Under the pieces are notes generated by a model. That model was given only the letters and a program-made list of their open reading frames with translations. It ran no database searches and was not told the DNA's origin. A stretch of 64,000 nucleotides of DNA from Rhexocercosporidium sp. MPI-PUGE-AT-0058 (lineage: Eukaryota; Ascomycota; Leotiomycetes; Helotiales): NCBI GenBank assembly GCA_020746875.1, contig JAGTJL010000002.1, forward strand, positions 1,054,001 to 1,118,000, given 5' to 3'. Shown piece by piece: positions 1 through 12,116 of this stretch. Each line of letters starts with the position of its first letter. Position 1 is the first letter of the stretch. The translations under genes and the position numbers were made by a program.

Positions 1-3000
1 ATTAAAGACTTTACTTATAATATTACTTTTATAAAGTGCTAAATCTATAATAAAATTCATTATAATTAACTTAAATAATTTACTAAGTTAGCTCGGCGCT
101 TGCATTTCATTAGTTACTTTTCTGCGTTTTACTTTTATTCTTTAGTAAATATTACAAGTCTTAACGTATTTTTTAATATTTATTAATATCTTCGATCAGA
201 AATACTTCCGCTAGATAAGCTTTAGTATTTTTTTATAATTAAAATAGCTTGTAATTAGATTATTATAATATATCTTTATAATTTCATTACGAACGGCATT
301 ATTTTGAGGGACGTAAGCTATTCGCCGGTGTTTTAGTAAATTATTATTATTAATATTCTAATTTAAATCTTCAATATTTTATAATCTAGCTCGCTTTTCA
401 ATAATTAAAGCGTCTTTTTTTTATAATTTTAAGAGCAGCGAAAGAAGCGAGTTCGATTTAGGGTTTGCCGTTTCGGCTTTTATAACTCTCGTTATAAGAA
501 ATTATAATATAATATATTTATAATTACGCTGGCTAGCGTTCTGCTTCTCGCCGGCTTTACGTAAGAGGTTATTTAAGCTTTTAAATAAGTTCTGGGAATT
601 ATTAAGTTATATAAAAATATACCGCTAATTAGGCGTAAAAGTTATTTTTATAGCCTCAGTCGACGTATTTATTATAATATTATCGCCGGCAAGTTAAGAG
701 ATATAAGTTAGTCGGTATAATATATTATCGTTTTCTCGCCGGATGTTTTCTGTCGTACTATTAGTTATATTAAATACACGGATTAATTTATTTTAAAATA
801 TACTTTATAACTTATTTTATAAGGTAAGGAATATAATATTCTCTTTATCTTTTGCTAGCTTATAGTCAGGCTTACGCGAGGGTTTATTTACGGAATTATT
901 CTTCCTTCCTTTATAGATTATTATAAAGTTATATTTAAATAGTTTTAAAGCTTATTTAGCTTATCGCCGGCTTAATACCGTCGTCGTTATAAAATAACGG
1001 AAGTTATTATAATTTATTAATACTTTAATAAGGGCTAGATTACTTTTTAAATAATACTTTTAATATACGAAGTACTTAACGATCGCAAGGAGTTCCTGAT
1101 TATATACTTTATAATTTAATTTAATAATATTTAGCTTCTTACTAAAGAATATAATAAGATATTATACGGCTTTTTCTCCGTCTTTCACCGGTTACTCGCT
1201 GGGTTGAGAGAGGATTCTTGCAATTGCAAATCCAGACGTATCGGTCTTTAGCCTTCTTAACTTATTAAAATTAAAATATATAAGAAAAAAGGCTGACGTA
1301 AATACATCTTTTAATACGTTAAAAGCTTTTTTTTTAATAATATTTTAATAAAAGATAAAAGTAGGTTGCCTTTTCTTCTTACTTCCCGTTAAGCTTATTA
1401 TTAGCCGAGTAATAACTAAGAAGTTTGCGATAAAACGCCGGTAAAAGTTGGCGAAGCCGATAAAAACTTAGATATTTTTAATACTTTTAAGCTTTAATTA
1501 GTCCTTAATAATATTTATTCGGCTTTGCTTTATTAATATTTTAATAAGAGATATTATATAACTTAAAAAATCTACGCTTTGAATGCTAAAGGAGTATTTC
1601 GATAGCTTAACGAAGAGATTTGCTTATTATAATCTTTTAAAGACTTAATAAACGTAATTCTCGTATTAAGATAGATCCGTTAAATATATTAAGATATTAT
1701 CAAAATAAATAATATAAATGATATTTATAAGTCCTGTTAATATATCGTTAATATATGCTTAGAATATCGCCGGCGCATTAGATAATCCGAACGGCATTAC
1801 TTAATACTTATAATGCTTATAACGAGTGCGAAATACAGTCTTTTATTCGTTTCTTTCTCTGATTTTAATACGGTAATATATATTTTATAAATCCAAACTA
1901 GTAAAAATCTTCGCGTTCCGGAGTTTATTTAGCGTCTCGCTAATTAACGGCAAAGGGTATCGATCCTTGATCGTAATCTGGTTTAAAGTCTTGTAATCGA
2001 CATACAGTCGAAGGCTATTATTTTTCTTTATTATAAATAAAATAAGAGTTTTAATTAAGCTCTTGCTTTTCCTTATTTATCTTTTAGCTTTAAAGGATTT
2101 AAAGTAACTCCGGAGAACTTCTAGTTCCGTCTCGGAGAGGTTATAAATTAAAAAGTATAAGGGCTTTATATACGGTTCTAAGTCGATAGTATATTAGCGG
2201 CTTTATAATAAAAGCAACTCGTTTTTTTTCTTTTTTTAAAAAAACGTTCTTAAATCTACGATATTATTATAGAATAATAAGTATATCGTCGGCGTTTAAT
2301 AAGCGCGTTATATTAAAGCTAGGTATTATAGCGTACGCAGGCGATTCTTTTTTATTAATAACTTATACAAATTCTTTAAGTCTTATAATATTAAGGTTAT
2401 AAATATTATTCAATCGGTATAAGTATTTTTATTATTTAGTTTTAAAACTGATTTAAGAGTTGATTTCTTTTAACTAAAGCTATCCCAGAATTAAGTCTAT
2501 ACCCGGCATATCGATGATTCTTAGCCGGAATATATTTAGTTTTATTTATTTAAGTATATTTATAATCTTTACTTAAGCGAGAGCTGTACCGTAAACGATA
2601 TTTTTATTATTAAGAAGAGTCTGAAATGTCTTTAATCTTTCGCCGGTGAATTGTAAATTATATTCTTTTATCATAAGTCTCGAGACAAAATTATCTTCCG
2701 CTCTATTATTAATTAAGGCTATTAACGTCTTTTATTCTTTATTTAATAAAATCTTTAGTTAGATTTTTATTCTTTTACTTATCGATCTTAATAAAGACGT
2801 AAAAGCTATCGCAAGTCAGGCGCTCTTCTAGCGTTTATCCTTAGACTCGCCGGCATCGGTTTTTAGGCATTTATTAGCGTAATAGCCGAGTTTATAATAT
2901 AAGTAATATTCAACTTTCGACTTATAACTTCCTTTCTTGCTTTTTTTAATTAAGATTTTATTTAAGTTAGTTTTATTAAATCGCTTTAGCTAGGAATTAT

Positions 3001-4187
3001 CTCGCTTTTCGTTAGCTTTTCGTAAAAGCTTGCGAGAAGGTTCTTCTTTCTTATTCTTTAATTCTCTTTATCTTTTATTATTCTTTTTCGCTAAATTATA
3101 AGTTTCTTAAAAGGCGATAACGAAAATGACTTTTTCACGGGTTTGCAATTTATTAACTTATTTACTTTCGACGATTTTTTAGCGAGCTTTAGGCCGAATC
3201 TTATTAAAAAGAATATCTTATAATTAGCGCTTTATAAAAGACTCGAGGTATTTTTTTAATTCTTTTAAGTAATTAATAAATTCACGAATAAGCTAGCTAA
3301 CTTTTTATTAAGCTGTTTTATAAGCTTAAGAATTAGCTACTTTTCTTAAGACAAGGAATAATTAGAGATTCTTTAAAAACTCTTTATAATCTTCTTAAGT
3401 TATTATATTAAGTTTCTCTAAGATTTACTTCTTAAATCTTTCTTAAATATTTGCCGGTTCTTTGCGAAGCAGTATTACCGCTTATTTAATCTTGATTATA
3501 TTAGTCGGGAATCCTTCGGAATCGTAATTAAAAATACAGTTATAAGCTTACAAATATTCTATAAGTTCTCGATAGCTTTTTCTTTTATATTCCGAGAGGA
3601 TTATATATTTGCTCTTTTCTCGGCGTAAAGCCCGGGATTCGTCGGTTATTATTAAAGGGCTCCTTATATTACTTCCGTTATTCGCAAGAATCTCTGATCT
3701 AGCAAGTCGAAGGAGTTGAGCTCTTATTATTACTTTAGGAGGGTATTGCGTGAAATCGTCGCCGTATATCTAATAATGCTCAGCGATAAGGCTGTCGAGG
3801 ATATCGTTCCGCTTCTTAAGGGCCCGAAGTTGCTCTTATATCGCGGTAATATTATTTGCTAGCGTATTTTTAGCGATTTCTTAGTATCCCGGGGTATTCG
3901 ATCGTTGTCTTTGTCGGCTTAAGGCTGCCGCTAATAATCTTTTAATTTGAATTATTATATAATAATTAAGCTAACGGTAAGAGAATAGCAATTAGAATAT
4001 AATGATTATTAGCACGCTAAGGTAATTATAATATAATAGAATAGCTAAAGAAGCGTTATAGACTTACTAATAATATTTGAATTTATATAAAAGCTAATTA
4101 CTAAGGAGGGAAGATTACCTCTTCCCCCTTACTGTCTTTATGAGGGCAGCGATTACGCAATCAGCGCTAAGAGCACAGACCATTACA
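1..4187 (-). mobile_element. Ty3/gypsy retrotransposon fragment A (5' part, RIP-damaged)
   Basis: Minus-strand element cut by the window start. Read on the minus strand the order is LTR (4187-3998), gag, zinc knuckle, protease region, reverse transcriptase, RNase H, start of integrase. Around 2860-2910 a CCHC knuckle is visible with Cys changed to Tyr (pattern YYLYYKLGYYANKC). Around 1860-2040 the RT block reads [19 protein letters not shown], the classic gypsy 'VDYRxLN..T.KDRYPLP' motif. Around 965-1115 the RNase H block begins YNQELLAIVKYF. Stops and replacements are those expected from C-to-T change (Gln to stop, Cys to Tyr), so the copy is dead. The LTR sits on the right, which fits a 5' LTR for a minus-strand element. 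Positions 1-91 match 14650-14740 in fragment B. Confidence 0.88.
3998..4187 (-). repeat. 5' LTR of gypsy fragment A
   Basis: A 190 bp block running from a RIP-altered TGTAATG (here TATAATG) to CATTACA, so its ends are inverted. It is a direct repeat of 11657-11846, which has the same length and orientation and differs mostly by transitions. It is followed at once by GGGCG and then by another LTR-like block at 4193. No clear target-site duplication is seen. Confidence 0.82.
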
Positions 4188-4192
4188 GGGCG

Positions 4193-4362
4193 TGTTAGAA
4201 ATCATATAATCTAAGAATTACGTGAATATCGAATGCTCTAGAAGCATTGATTTATAAACATATAAAAAGCTCTCGAAGCTCTCTCTCATGTATATAAACC
4301 TACTCTCACTCTACCTTTAGACGAGTGAGGCATGCAAACACAAGAATCTGACAATTATAACA
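4193..4362. repeat. LTR-like block (TGTTAG...TATAACA)
   Basis: A 170 bp block with inverted TGTTA/TAACA ends and lower RIP damage than its surroundings. It contains a run of ATATAAA-like promoter motifs. It abuts the gypsy LTR after five bases. It may be a solo LTR or the left LTR of an unrecognised element to the right. No partner copy is present in the window, so this is inferred from the ends and size only. Confidence 0.45.
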
Positions 4363-6254
4363 GAAATCTACGAGTTTTATAAATAATAAGTAATCTTTTT
4401 AATAAGAGCGACTAGCGATTTAAGAAGCTATCTTTTATATAAACTTAATAATGTGCTCGATGTATAACGGCTATACGTCTTAATCCGAGGATTCGAAAAT
4501 AAAGCTTTAAAACAATAGAAATATACTATACCTTAGTAGTTTCGACTTATCGAAGACTAAATAAGTATTAAAAACATTATCCTTATTCTTAATAATATAA
4601 TAAAAGAATACTTAAGTATTACCGTTAAAACTTTCTATAAAATTAAAAAAAAAGCTATAATAATCATTAATACTATTACGAACATTAGCTTTCGAGCACT
4701 TCTCTTAAAAGTTATTTTAAATAATTACTTACCCGCACTTTAATTAAAAGCCTTAACCATAAAAATAGCTAAGCTCCAGTATTTCGTCTAAGTTTCCAAT
4801 ATATATGCGAACTCTTTCTTTCCTAATAGTCTTATAAATAAGAAAGTTTATTACTTATTTAGCCCTAATAATATAGAAAAAGAACTCGAAGAAATTTTAC
4901 AAACCGGCATAATAAGATATTTATAAGGATTCCTGTGGGCTTACGCATATTCAAAGCAATTAATAAAGCGATTAATAATAATACGATTTCTTAATTCATC
5001 AATTCTACTTTTGCGACTTATAAGCATCGGACTTACTATTACTTAGCCTTACGAATTGTACGGCCCGTAAAAATTATACTTTATTTCTACACTTTACACC
5101 TGCTTAATATAGTCAATAAGAGGAAAGAGTATTTAATATATACTAAACCATAATCGTAACATTTTTAATAAGGTTTCGGTAGATTTAATTACGAACGTTT
5201 TACTTTAATATATTTATTTAAGTACTTATAGAATAATTTATATATTTTTATTATATTATATTTTAAAGACATTAAAGTAAATATTAAAGTAGCTTTTTAA
5301 TTACTTCCCGCCTTATTAAACTGTAAAGATAATAATATTAATCTTCGTTCAGGATAAGAAGATAAAAGAAAGCAAAGAAATAAAGTTTTATTAAATTAAA
5401 TCTTAAGCATAAGAATTTTATATTCCGTTATCGCGCCGTTTAAGAAATCTTAACAGGCTTTTGAAGATTAAGTTCAGCGATTATAATATTAATCACTTTG
5501 TCGAACTTAAAATAAAGTATATTTTCTACGAGAATTTTAAAATAAGAGAATATTAATATTAAGGCCTACTAATTAATTACTTTTGCTTTTTGCATAAGGT
5601 AAAGCTATAATGATCTATTATTAAGTCGTTATATATTTCTTAATACGAGATATAAGTAATTTATTTAATAAAATTGAATTCTTGCTTTAAAATATATCAG
5701 CGTTTTAAGTAACTACTAATAATCCATCTATTTAACTATATAATATTAGGCTCGTTTTACCGTTTATGAAGTCCCCTATAATTACAGCTTTTAAAAGGGC
5801 GTCGAGGCGGGTGAATATAACTAAAAGCAACTTAATACTACTTACTCATATCTTCCTTGAAAACTACCGTAAAAACTAACCCCTAGTAGATCTAATACCC
5901 GTATTAAACGTATTAACGCTAGAAGTCTGAGCTGAGAAATCACCCCCCCTAAAAGCATTAGTATTGCTCTATTAATCCCCAGCCGACTGTGCGCGTGCGG
6001 CGAAGCCACTCGAAGATATATCTCCGCCGCGCTTAGCCGAAGGATATATTAAAGACTGCTAGATGTTGACAGTAATAGGTTCTATGCCTGGGATAATTAG
6101 ATTCGCGATGAATCCGACTTAGTCATTTGCTTAGTAAGTATGACGATAAATATCGTCCCGAGTAGAAGAGAGGCAAATCAATATGCTTTATAATAATCAA
6201 GCGTGGAATAGTAGACAGAACTTTTTACGGATAACGTCCCTCCCTGTGTGCCGA
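4363..6254. other. AT-rich RIP-damaged repeat debris
   Basis: The stretch is dominated by TA, TTAAT and TAAT words with stops in every frame. It resembles the gypsy regions in composition, but I could not align it to a named protein. Around 4800-4930 one plus-strand frame reads like the segment before a reverse transcriptase (KKVYYL...EKELEEILQTG), which is only suggestive. From about 5830 the composition becomes normal, with a C-run near 5943 and CG-rich words near 5990-6040. No gene is supported. Confidence 0.5.
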
Positions 6255-6259
6255 GAAAC

Positions 6260-6388
6260 TGTTGGTCATGTGACGCCACACCTCTCTGCCTACCAGGCTA
6301 CCACACTGTAATGAGTCACACTCCTGTATATATAGTCCCAGTCCATTAGATAGTTGAAGGTATCATCACTTCTTCTTGATATCCAACT
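6260..6388. repeat. Solo LTR with 5 bp target-site duplication
   Basis: A 129 bp block starts TGTTGG and ends CCAACT (inverted, last base off) and is flanked by GAAAC on both sides (6255-6259 and 6389-6393). It contains TATATATAG near 6335, a plausible LTR TATA box. The flanks extend as a longer imperfect direct repeat: CCCTGTGTGCCGAGAAA on the left and CCCTGCGTGCCGAGAAA on the right. Base composition is normal, so it escaped RIP. The small size suits a Copia-type solo LTR; the family is not identified. Confidence 0.5.
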
Positions 6389-6393
6389 GAAAC

Positions 6394-7455
6394 CCTGCGT
6401 GCCGAGAAAAGCCAAAGGTATTTTAGCTTTAAGCATCTTAAACTCCACACCAACTTATGAGTTTATAAAAATAAAAGGCCAGAAGTATTACATAGCTATT
6501 TATTAGCAATTTAACCCCTTTCGAGGGAATTTTTATACTTGTATCGTCGCCCTTTCGCCTGACTTATAAGAAGTCTCTATTGATACTTTATTACGAGTCC
6601 TCTGCCACAGCTATATTAGCGAGCTTTTGTTATCCCTTACACTTCTTAAAAGTTCTTATATAAGCTTTAGATCCATATTTGTTTGTCCGAAACCCTCATA
6701 AGGTTTGTGGCTGCTGTAGCGCGCAAACAGTTGCAGAGCCGCCACGCGGTTCGGTACTTCTGGTCGACAGAACTAACGATTTTCGGTTATGCGGATCTGA
6801 CCCCGCACTTCCCACAAAGCTGTGGTAATTCCACCCCAACACCGTGATTTCGCTTATATAATCAACGACTAGGCTGTTGGCGTCAGGGCTTCATTGTCAG
6901 CAACAGTACTATACCAGGTCAGCAGCAGCATCCAACGATGCCTTATTCACACAGCTCTCCCTAGTAACATCTCATTGTACAGTCGCTTGCAAAATCGGCT
7001 CCGCATTGTCTCGTTCAAAAATGATGTGAGCACAGACCATCTACGCCATTTTTGGTTGACGTCGGAACGGGCCGCCTACGATTGCCGCATGACTTCTGGA
7101 GAAACGACCGAAGGAACGAAGTAACTCTTTGAACCCTCGCATCTTATACAGTACATTGTATAGTACCAACTCGTAATCAACGTCCTTTCGCATTACTTCA
7201 TGGAAGAGATGTATTTGGTGGAGCGAACCACTGAGTTGAACGGCCGATGGATTCAATCTTACATGTCGTGTGACATGGTTTTTATGTAGGCGATACTATC
7301 AGCACTACACATGATTAACATTTTCTAGAAGATTCGAGTAATCGCTATAAAATCTTAGCCTCCGCTAGGACCCTCTATGAAGTAGAGGGAAGAAGTAAAA
7401 GAGATACTGTATTGAATGCCTTCTTTATACATGTTTCGCTGACAAGTAATACTTA
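6394..7455. other. Intergenic stretch, no supported gene
   Basis: Normal base composition between the solo LTR and the 3' end of the NLR relic. Short open frames occur, for example 71 codons on the minus strand at 7041-7256, but none has a recognisable domain, a signal peptide or intron signals. It may hold the 3' flank of the receptor gene. Nothing else is visible. Confidence 0.4.
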
Positions 7456-7641
7456 TCATATTACTTGCTTTAGCCCCTGTTGAATTTGAAAAAAGGATAA
7501 TCTCCCTGACGCATGTCCTAAAGCGACGACCATGCCCCGTGCAGCTTCACAAGTAGGTCGATAATTAGTAGGTAGCCAGAGAAGATTAGTAAAACCTTCT
7601 GCAAGCCAGTTTTCAGACACGTGTAAGTTCGGGGTCTGTTT

Positions 7642-7956
7642 GCCGTCGGGAGAGAAGGCCAGTGAGCTGACCCTATCTGTATGGCCATCGAGTGCCGGCA
7701 GTAGCTGCTGCCCCGTAGCTGCGTCCCAGCGCCGGACCGTCTTATCCCTAGACCCAGACACGATCTGCTTGCCGTCGGGGGAGAAGGTGACTGAGGTGAC
7801 CTCATTAGTATGGCCCTCGAGTGCCGGCAGCAGCTGCTGTCCCGTGGCCGCGTCCCAGCGCCGGACCGTCTTATCGTAAGACCTAGACACGATCTGCCTG
7901 CCGTCGGGGGAGAAGGCTGAGGTGGCCCTATTAGTATGGCCCTCGAGTGTTTATAG
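7642..7956 (-). repeat. 129 bp WD40-coding direct repeats
   Basis: Two complete units and a part of a third, with a period of 129 bp (43 codons), measured from the recurring GCCGTCGGG at 7642, 7771 and 7900. They encode near-identical blocks, FSPDGKQIVSGSRDKTVRRW followed by DAATGQQLLPALEGHT. Very high identity between units is typical of fungal NLR repeats that undergo recombination. Unlike all flanking DNA, this block shows no RIP damage. Confidence 0.85.
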
Positions 7957-7958
7957 TA

Positions 7959-9789
7959 ACGTCGAGCACCCCCCTTCCGCCCACCCCCCTTCCGCCCACC
8001 TCGCGTAATATTAACACTCTTTATTTAACACTTAATAATTCTATTTTACGTTAACTTTTATATAAGAAGTTGTAGAGTTAGAATCTCCTTTTAATTCTAG
8101 TTTTACTAATACAATTTGACGCTCTCTAGCCGTAATTTAAGCCGCCTAAATAGCACGTGTTATCGTAAACTTAGAATTTAGACTAGTTTAGACTTTCCTC
8201 TTTTTCTTTAGTCTTAATTGCTTTAATCGCTCTTCTAACTCTTTAATTCTTATATTTACCTTTCCTAATTCGTAATCCTTTTTATTAAATCCTTTTATAA
8301 TCTTTTTAAAAAGTAAACGCTACGTCGAATATTAATTATGTGATTCGCTTACTAAAGTGCGTATTTATAAACGAAGATCTTTCGTAGCTTTAAGAGTCTA
8401 TAATTAAATAGAAGTATTAAAAGGCTCGGGAGGTGGCGTTACTACTCTATGAGACTCTTAGAGAGCCGGAGCTGTCGATTTATTATTATTTTCTAATAAT
8501 AACAGGCTCATTAAGGGTTTCGCCAGAGATACCGGCCATAATCTACTAGTTTTTTACCTAAATTTAATATTAAAAGGAGTAATAGTATCTCGGCGTGCTT
8601 TTTAATAATAAAAAAGGAAATTGCGCTTGCCAATTAGCGTGGAATCGATTAAAGAACTTAATTTATATAGTTCCTTCCGGTAAGCGCGCTTTAGCGTAGA
8701 GAAAACCGTTAAATCCAAGGGTTATAAGACGTGTGACGTATATATAAGTAAATATAATAAATATATATTGTTTTTAAAACACTTTTAAAGGAATTCCGTA
8801 GTCTTATAGCTTCCGTGGCCGTTTAGAATAAGAAGTCTTATTAAATGATTACGTGAATCCGTTTAAAGGATAAACACCTTTATTAATCATTTAAGAGCCG
8901 TATCATCGGTCGTCCACTTATTATCAGTTGCAGTAAAGTGCCAGTTATTAAATACGTTTAATTAAAACGGAAACTGCTATTACTACACCGATTTTCTTTT
9001 ATAAATTATAAGAGGTTATATAAAGACTCCGGTTATAAAGACATATTTAATGATTGACGTCCAAGTACGTGAGCCTAACTATTTTCCTTAAATCTTGCGC
9101 TTTTCGGCGTGCTTTATAACGAATTTATTAAGACCGTAGCCTTTCATAATACCGGTCTCGTCTATATTCTATCGTTAGCTAGCTAAAATGGCCTTAATAG
9201 CTGAGATCTCTAGTTTTTAGAACTAGGGCTTAATAACTTTAGAATAAGCGTAATTAACACGTATAAAATCGACATATATTTGCTTATTTATCTTTAAAAT
9301 AGGATTCCGTGCCAGAAACTTATAAATCCAGTGTCTTCCGAATAATAAATAGTCTCCTTAAAGAGCTAGAAGTCTTTCTCTAAAAACCTTAATTTGTGTA
9401 TACGTAATTCCACGGCTAAGAGACTCTTAAGTCAAAATCCAATTAATTAATCGACTCTCTACTACCATAGGTAGCCTTTATAAGTGGCTAGCACCTTCCT
9501 GGCGTAATAAAGTAGTTGCGTTACGGCTATAAAGTATAGACCTCGGAATACCTTACTCAAGCAATGCCTTTCGCAAAGACTTACCATTTACGATCTTTAT
9601 AAGCGCAGACATAACGTCATACTCGGTATATTAAGGCTTTATAATAAGAGCAAGTCATATTCCAAATTTAAGAAGAATTGATTAAAGAATCAAGGAGTAA
9701 TTAATTATTTAAGTTAGTAAGTAGATATAACAGTGAGTTAAGCGAGGTGGGCGGAAGGGGGGGGTGGGCGGAAGGGGGGTGCTCGACGT
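7959..9789 (-). mobile_element. pogo/Fot1-like DNA transposon copy 1 (dead)
   Basis: An 1831 bp element flanked by TA (7957-7958 and 9790-9791), the target duplication of Tc1/mariner elements. The terminal inverted repeats are about 46-48 bp (7959-8004 and 9742-9789). Each holds two tandem copies of a CCCCCCTTCCGCCCA motif. On the minus strand a transposase relic can be followed, including an NIDETG block near 9150 and the Lys-rich C-terminal coiled segment LKGFNKKDYELGK (near 8230-8310). Many CAA/CAG to TAA/TAG changes kill it. It is the same family as the element at 53364-55197, in opposite orientation. It sits inside the NLR relic. Confidence 0.88.
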
Positions 9790-11656
9790 TATCGCATTTT
9801 AGTGTGTTTCTACTTTAGGCTTTTTCTAGATTTAAAATAGAATACATCCCTCGAACGTTTCTCGAATAATGCTCTTCTTTAAGGCGAAGATAAGAGCCGA
9901 ATAATATACTTTAAGAGGCGCTTGTTTAATAATTAATCGGTTGGATACGGTAAAACGCCTCGCATCATGTATAAAATCATGTAAATTCGGATTGTCATCG
10001 AACTGATTGATTTTAGTAAGTCTCTAATAACGGGAGGAGAAGACATATTAAAACGTACCAGAAGATCCTCGAGCTTCCGAATTATAATTACGCCTTTTAA
10101 CACGCTTCTCAACAGGCTGAGCGCCTTAAGCCAGTATAAGAAGTATTAGCGAAGGAAACGGTAGATTAAGCCACTGTCCTTAAGGTCCTTGATTGTATAT
10201 TTTTTAGTTTGACAGTCTAATAGATAATCAATCTAGTAAAGATAAGAGTACCGTATCGCAGTAAGGGGATCAGGATCGGGCTACTTAACTTGTTTAATAG
10301 AGATATCGGGAGCCCTTAAGCTATAGACATCGCACCGTAATACCGTATATAAGGCTTGTAACGACCGCGAGAATATAACGTAATGAATATCGGCTATTTT
10401 AGAAAGAAAGATAATATTAAGAGCTTAATTAATTAAGAATTCTTCAGCTGACTAGTGTATATAAAAAATTATACGATCTCGAAGTGTGAGAAAAGAGCCA
10501 TAATATCTTATAATCTCTGTTAAAGCCTTATTATTACCAGAACTTCGTAGTAATATGTCGATAAAAGAAGGCAGCTCGTTTAATATAATAAGCCGGTGTG
10601 TGATTAAAACGACGGTTAGTATAGTTTTACAGCGTTTAACTGTCCTTAAAGCATTGATTTGTTTCATTATTCGCATATAAAGGGCATCTAGTCCGGGGGG
10701 GAACGCTAATAACATTTCTTCAACCTATTATCCTAAGATAACGGCGAGTTCTTAGCAAACTAATGCAACCTAAAAGAATATATTATTTACATTTAAGAAC
10801 AAGTAGCGCTAGATAACGTCTTAGGTATTTATGTCGTATTTTTGTCGTTCCGCTAATTAATTTACCTTAGATTTAATATATATAATAATAGCTGCGGAGA
10901 CGGACTTTTCGTTAAGCTTAAGATATATGCTTGTTTTTTGCGTCGCTTTATCGAGTTTCTTCTCGATGCTCGGCCAGTTACAATTAAAAACGATTTATTT
11001 AGTCTGAGGAGATATAAACGAAGTTTATACGATAAGGTTTAATAATTTCGGTAAATCTATTTCGCATTCGTTAAGCGCGTCGACGATTAAGCACGTATTA
11101 TTCAATTTCGGATTTTATAAAATATTAGTAAAGATTTCGGATAAAGTAATTTAAGTATTTAAATCTTTAAAGAGCGCTTTACCGGCCTAATCATATTTCT
11201 TCCGTATATATAAGATAAGAGAAAGCTATTTATTAATAAGTAAATAGATCAGACTTTATAACCGGCCGTAGCGTTATTAATTCGAGATTCAGTCGCTTAA
11301 TAAAAGAAATATAATAAAAGAATCGTCTTTAATATAGACTTCTTTAGCTTATTAATAATGCCGCAGAGTAATATTATCTTGTTTTTGCCGGGATCTCCTC
11401 TGATTTATAGTAATTAAGTCTGCGAGTTATTCTGCTATTTTTAAAAGTCGGAGGTTTTTAAGACCTAAGTATATGAGCCCTTTAGTAAGCTACTTTTAGT
11501 ATCCTTAGTGCGCGTCTTATTATCGCGGGGATCGCTGAAGCGTAAGTCCTGGAGGCACTTATTAAATTTGTCGATTTCCTTTTTGAGCCGTTTGAATATA
11601 TTCGCTATTCCTTCGCTATAACAGAGGGGCATTTAGACGTTAAAAATGCCGAGTAA

Positions 11657-11846
11657 TGTAATGATCACTGGCACGCTAAGGTGACTATGGCACAATAGAA
11701 TAGCTAGAGAAGCGCTGTAGACTCGCTAATGATATTTGAATTTATATAAAAGCTAATTATTAAGAAGGGAAGATTACCTCTTCCTCTTTACTGTCTTTAT
11801 AAGAGTAGTAATTACGCAATTAGCGCTAAGAGCACAGACTATTATA
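11657..11846 (-). repeat. 3' LTR of gypsy fragment B
   Basis: A 190 bp direct repeat of 3998-4187, here with an intact TGTAATG start and a RIP-altered end (TATTATA for CATTACA). The adjacent polypurine tract and the upstream integrase make it the 3' LTR of a minus-strand copy. It forms the left border of the retroelement against the NLR relic. Confidence 0.8.
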
Positions 11847-12116
11847 ATATCTCCTTTCTTATTCACTTTTATCCCAAAAGTAAAAATATACTATAGCCCT
11901 TAGCTAGCGCTATATTAACGATTCGCTAACAAATTAAATTTTCTATTATTTAACCTAAAAGTAAATTCTAAAGAAAATAAAATAAAATAAAAGTCATTAG
12001 TAAGAGGGGCTTAGCGCTTATTAAGTATATAATACTTCTCCCTCCTTATAATCTTTCTTAATTAATAATAATAATTACGGCAAATTATAAGTTACAACTA
12101 CCCCTCGATCTTAATA

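Larger units (their letters stand above)
7456..11656 (-). pseudogene. NACHT-WD40 NOD-like receptor (NLR) relic, split by a transposon
   Basis: Relic of a fungal STAND/NLR gene of the HET-E kind, read from about 11650 down to 7456. Visible in order on the minus strand: the pre-NACHT block CLQDLRFSDPRDNK (near 11510-11560); a degraded Walker A, GDPGKNKI, at 11398-11375 (family consensus GDPGKGKT, so Gly to Asn and Thr to Ile); the post-NACHT block FPPGLDALYMRIMKQI (10452-10715), followed by LRDRIIFYIH; the linker (PLKVYYSALIF, near 9900); then, after a transposon, two full WD40 repeats, a third partial repeat and the family's C-terminal tail (NLHVSENWLAEG...LGHASGRLSF). Such receptors bind nucleotide, oligomerise, and act in allorecognition and immunity-like cell death. 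The N-terminal effector domain is missing: the frame runs into a gypsy LTR at 11657. The NACHT part has many RIP stops, so the gene is dead, while the WD40 end is intact and GC-rich. Confidence 0.88.

Noticed and set aside
4800..5100. Plus-strand reverse-transcriptase-like frame
   Set aside because: One short phrase resembles the segment before a gypsy RT, but no VDYR or YxDD block follows and stops are frequent, so no element is called on it.
3998..11846. One 7.8 kb LTR retrotransposon between the two 190 bp LTRs
   Set aside because: The interior holds an NLR gene and a DNA transposon, and gag/pol lies outside to the left of the first LTR; the polypurine tract and integrase show the second LTR closes a different fragment.
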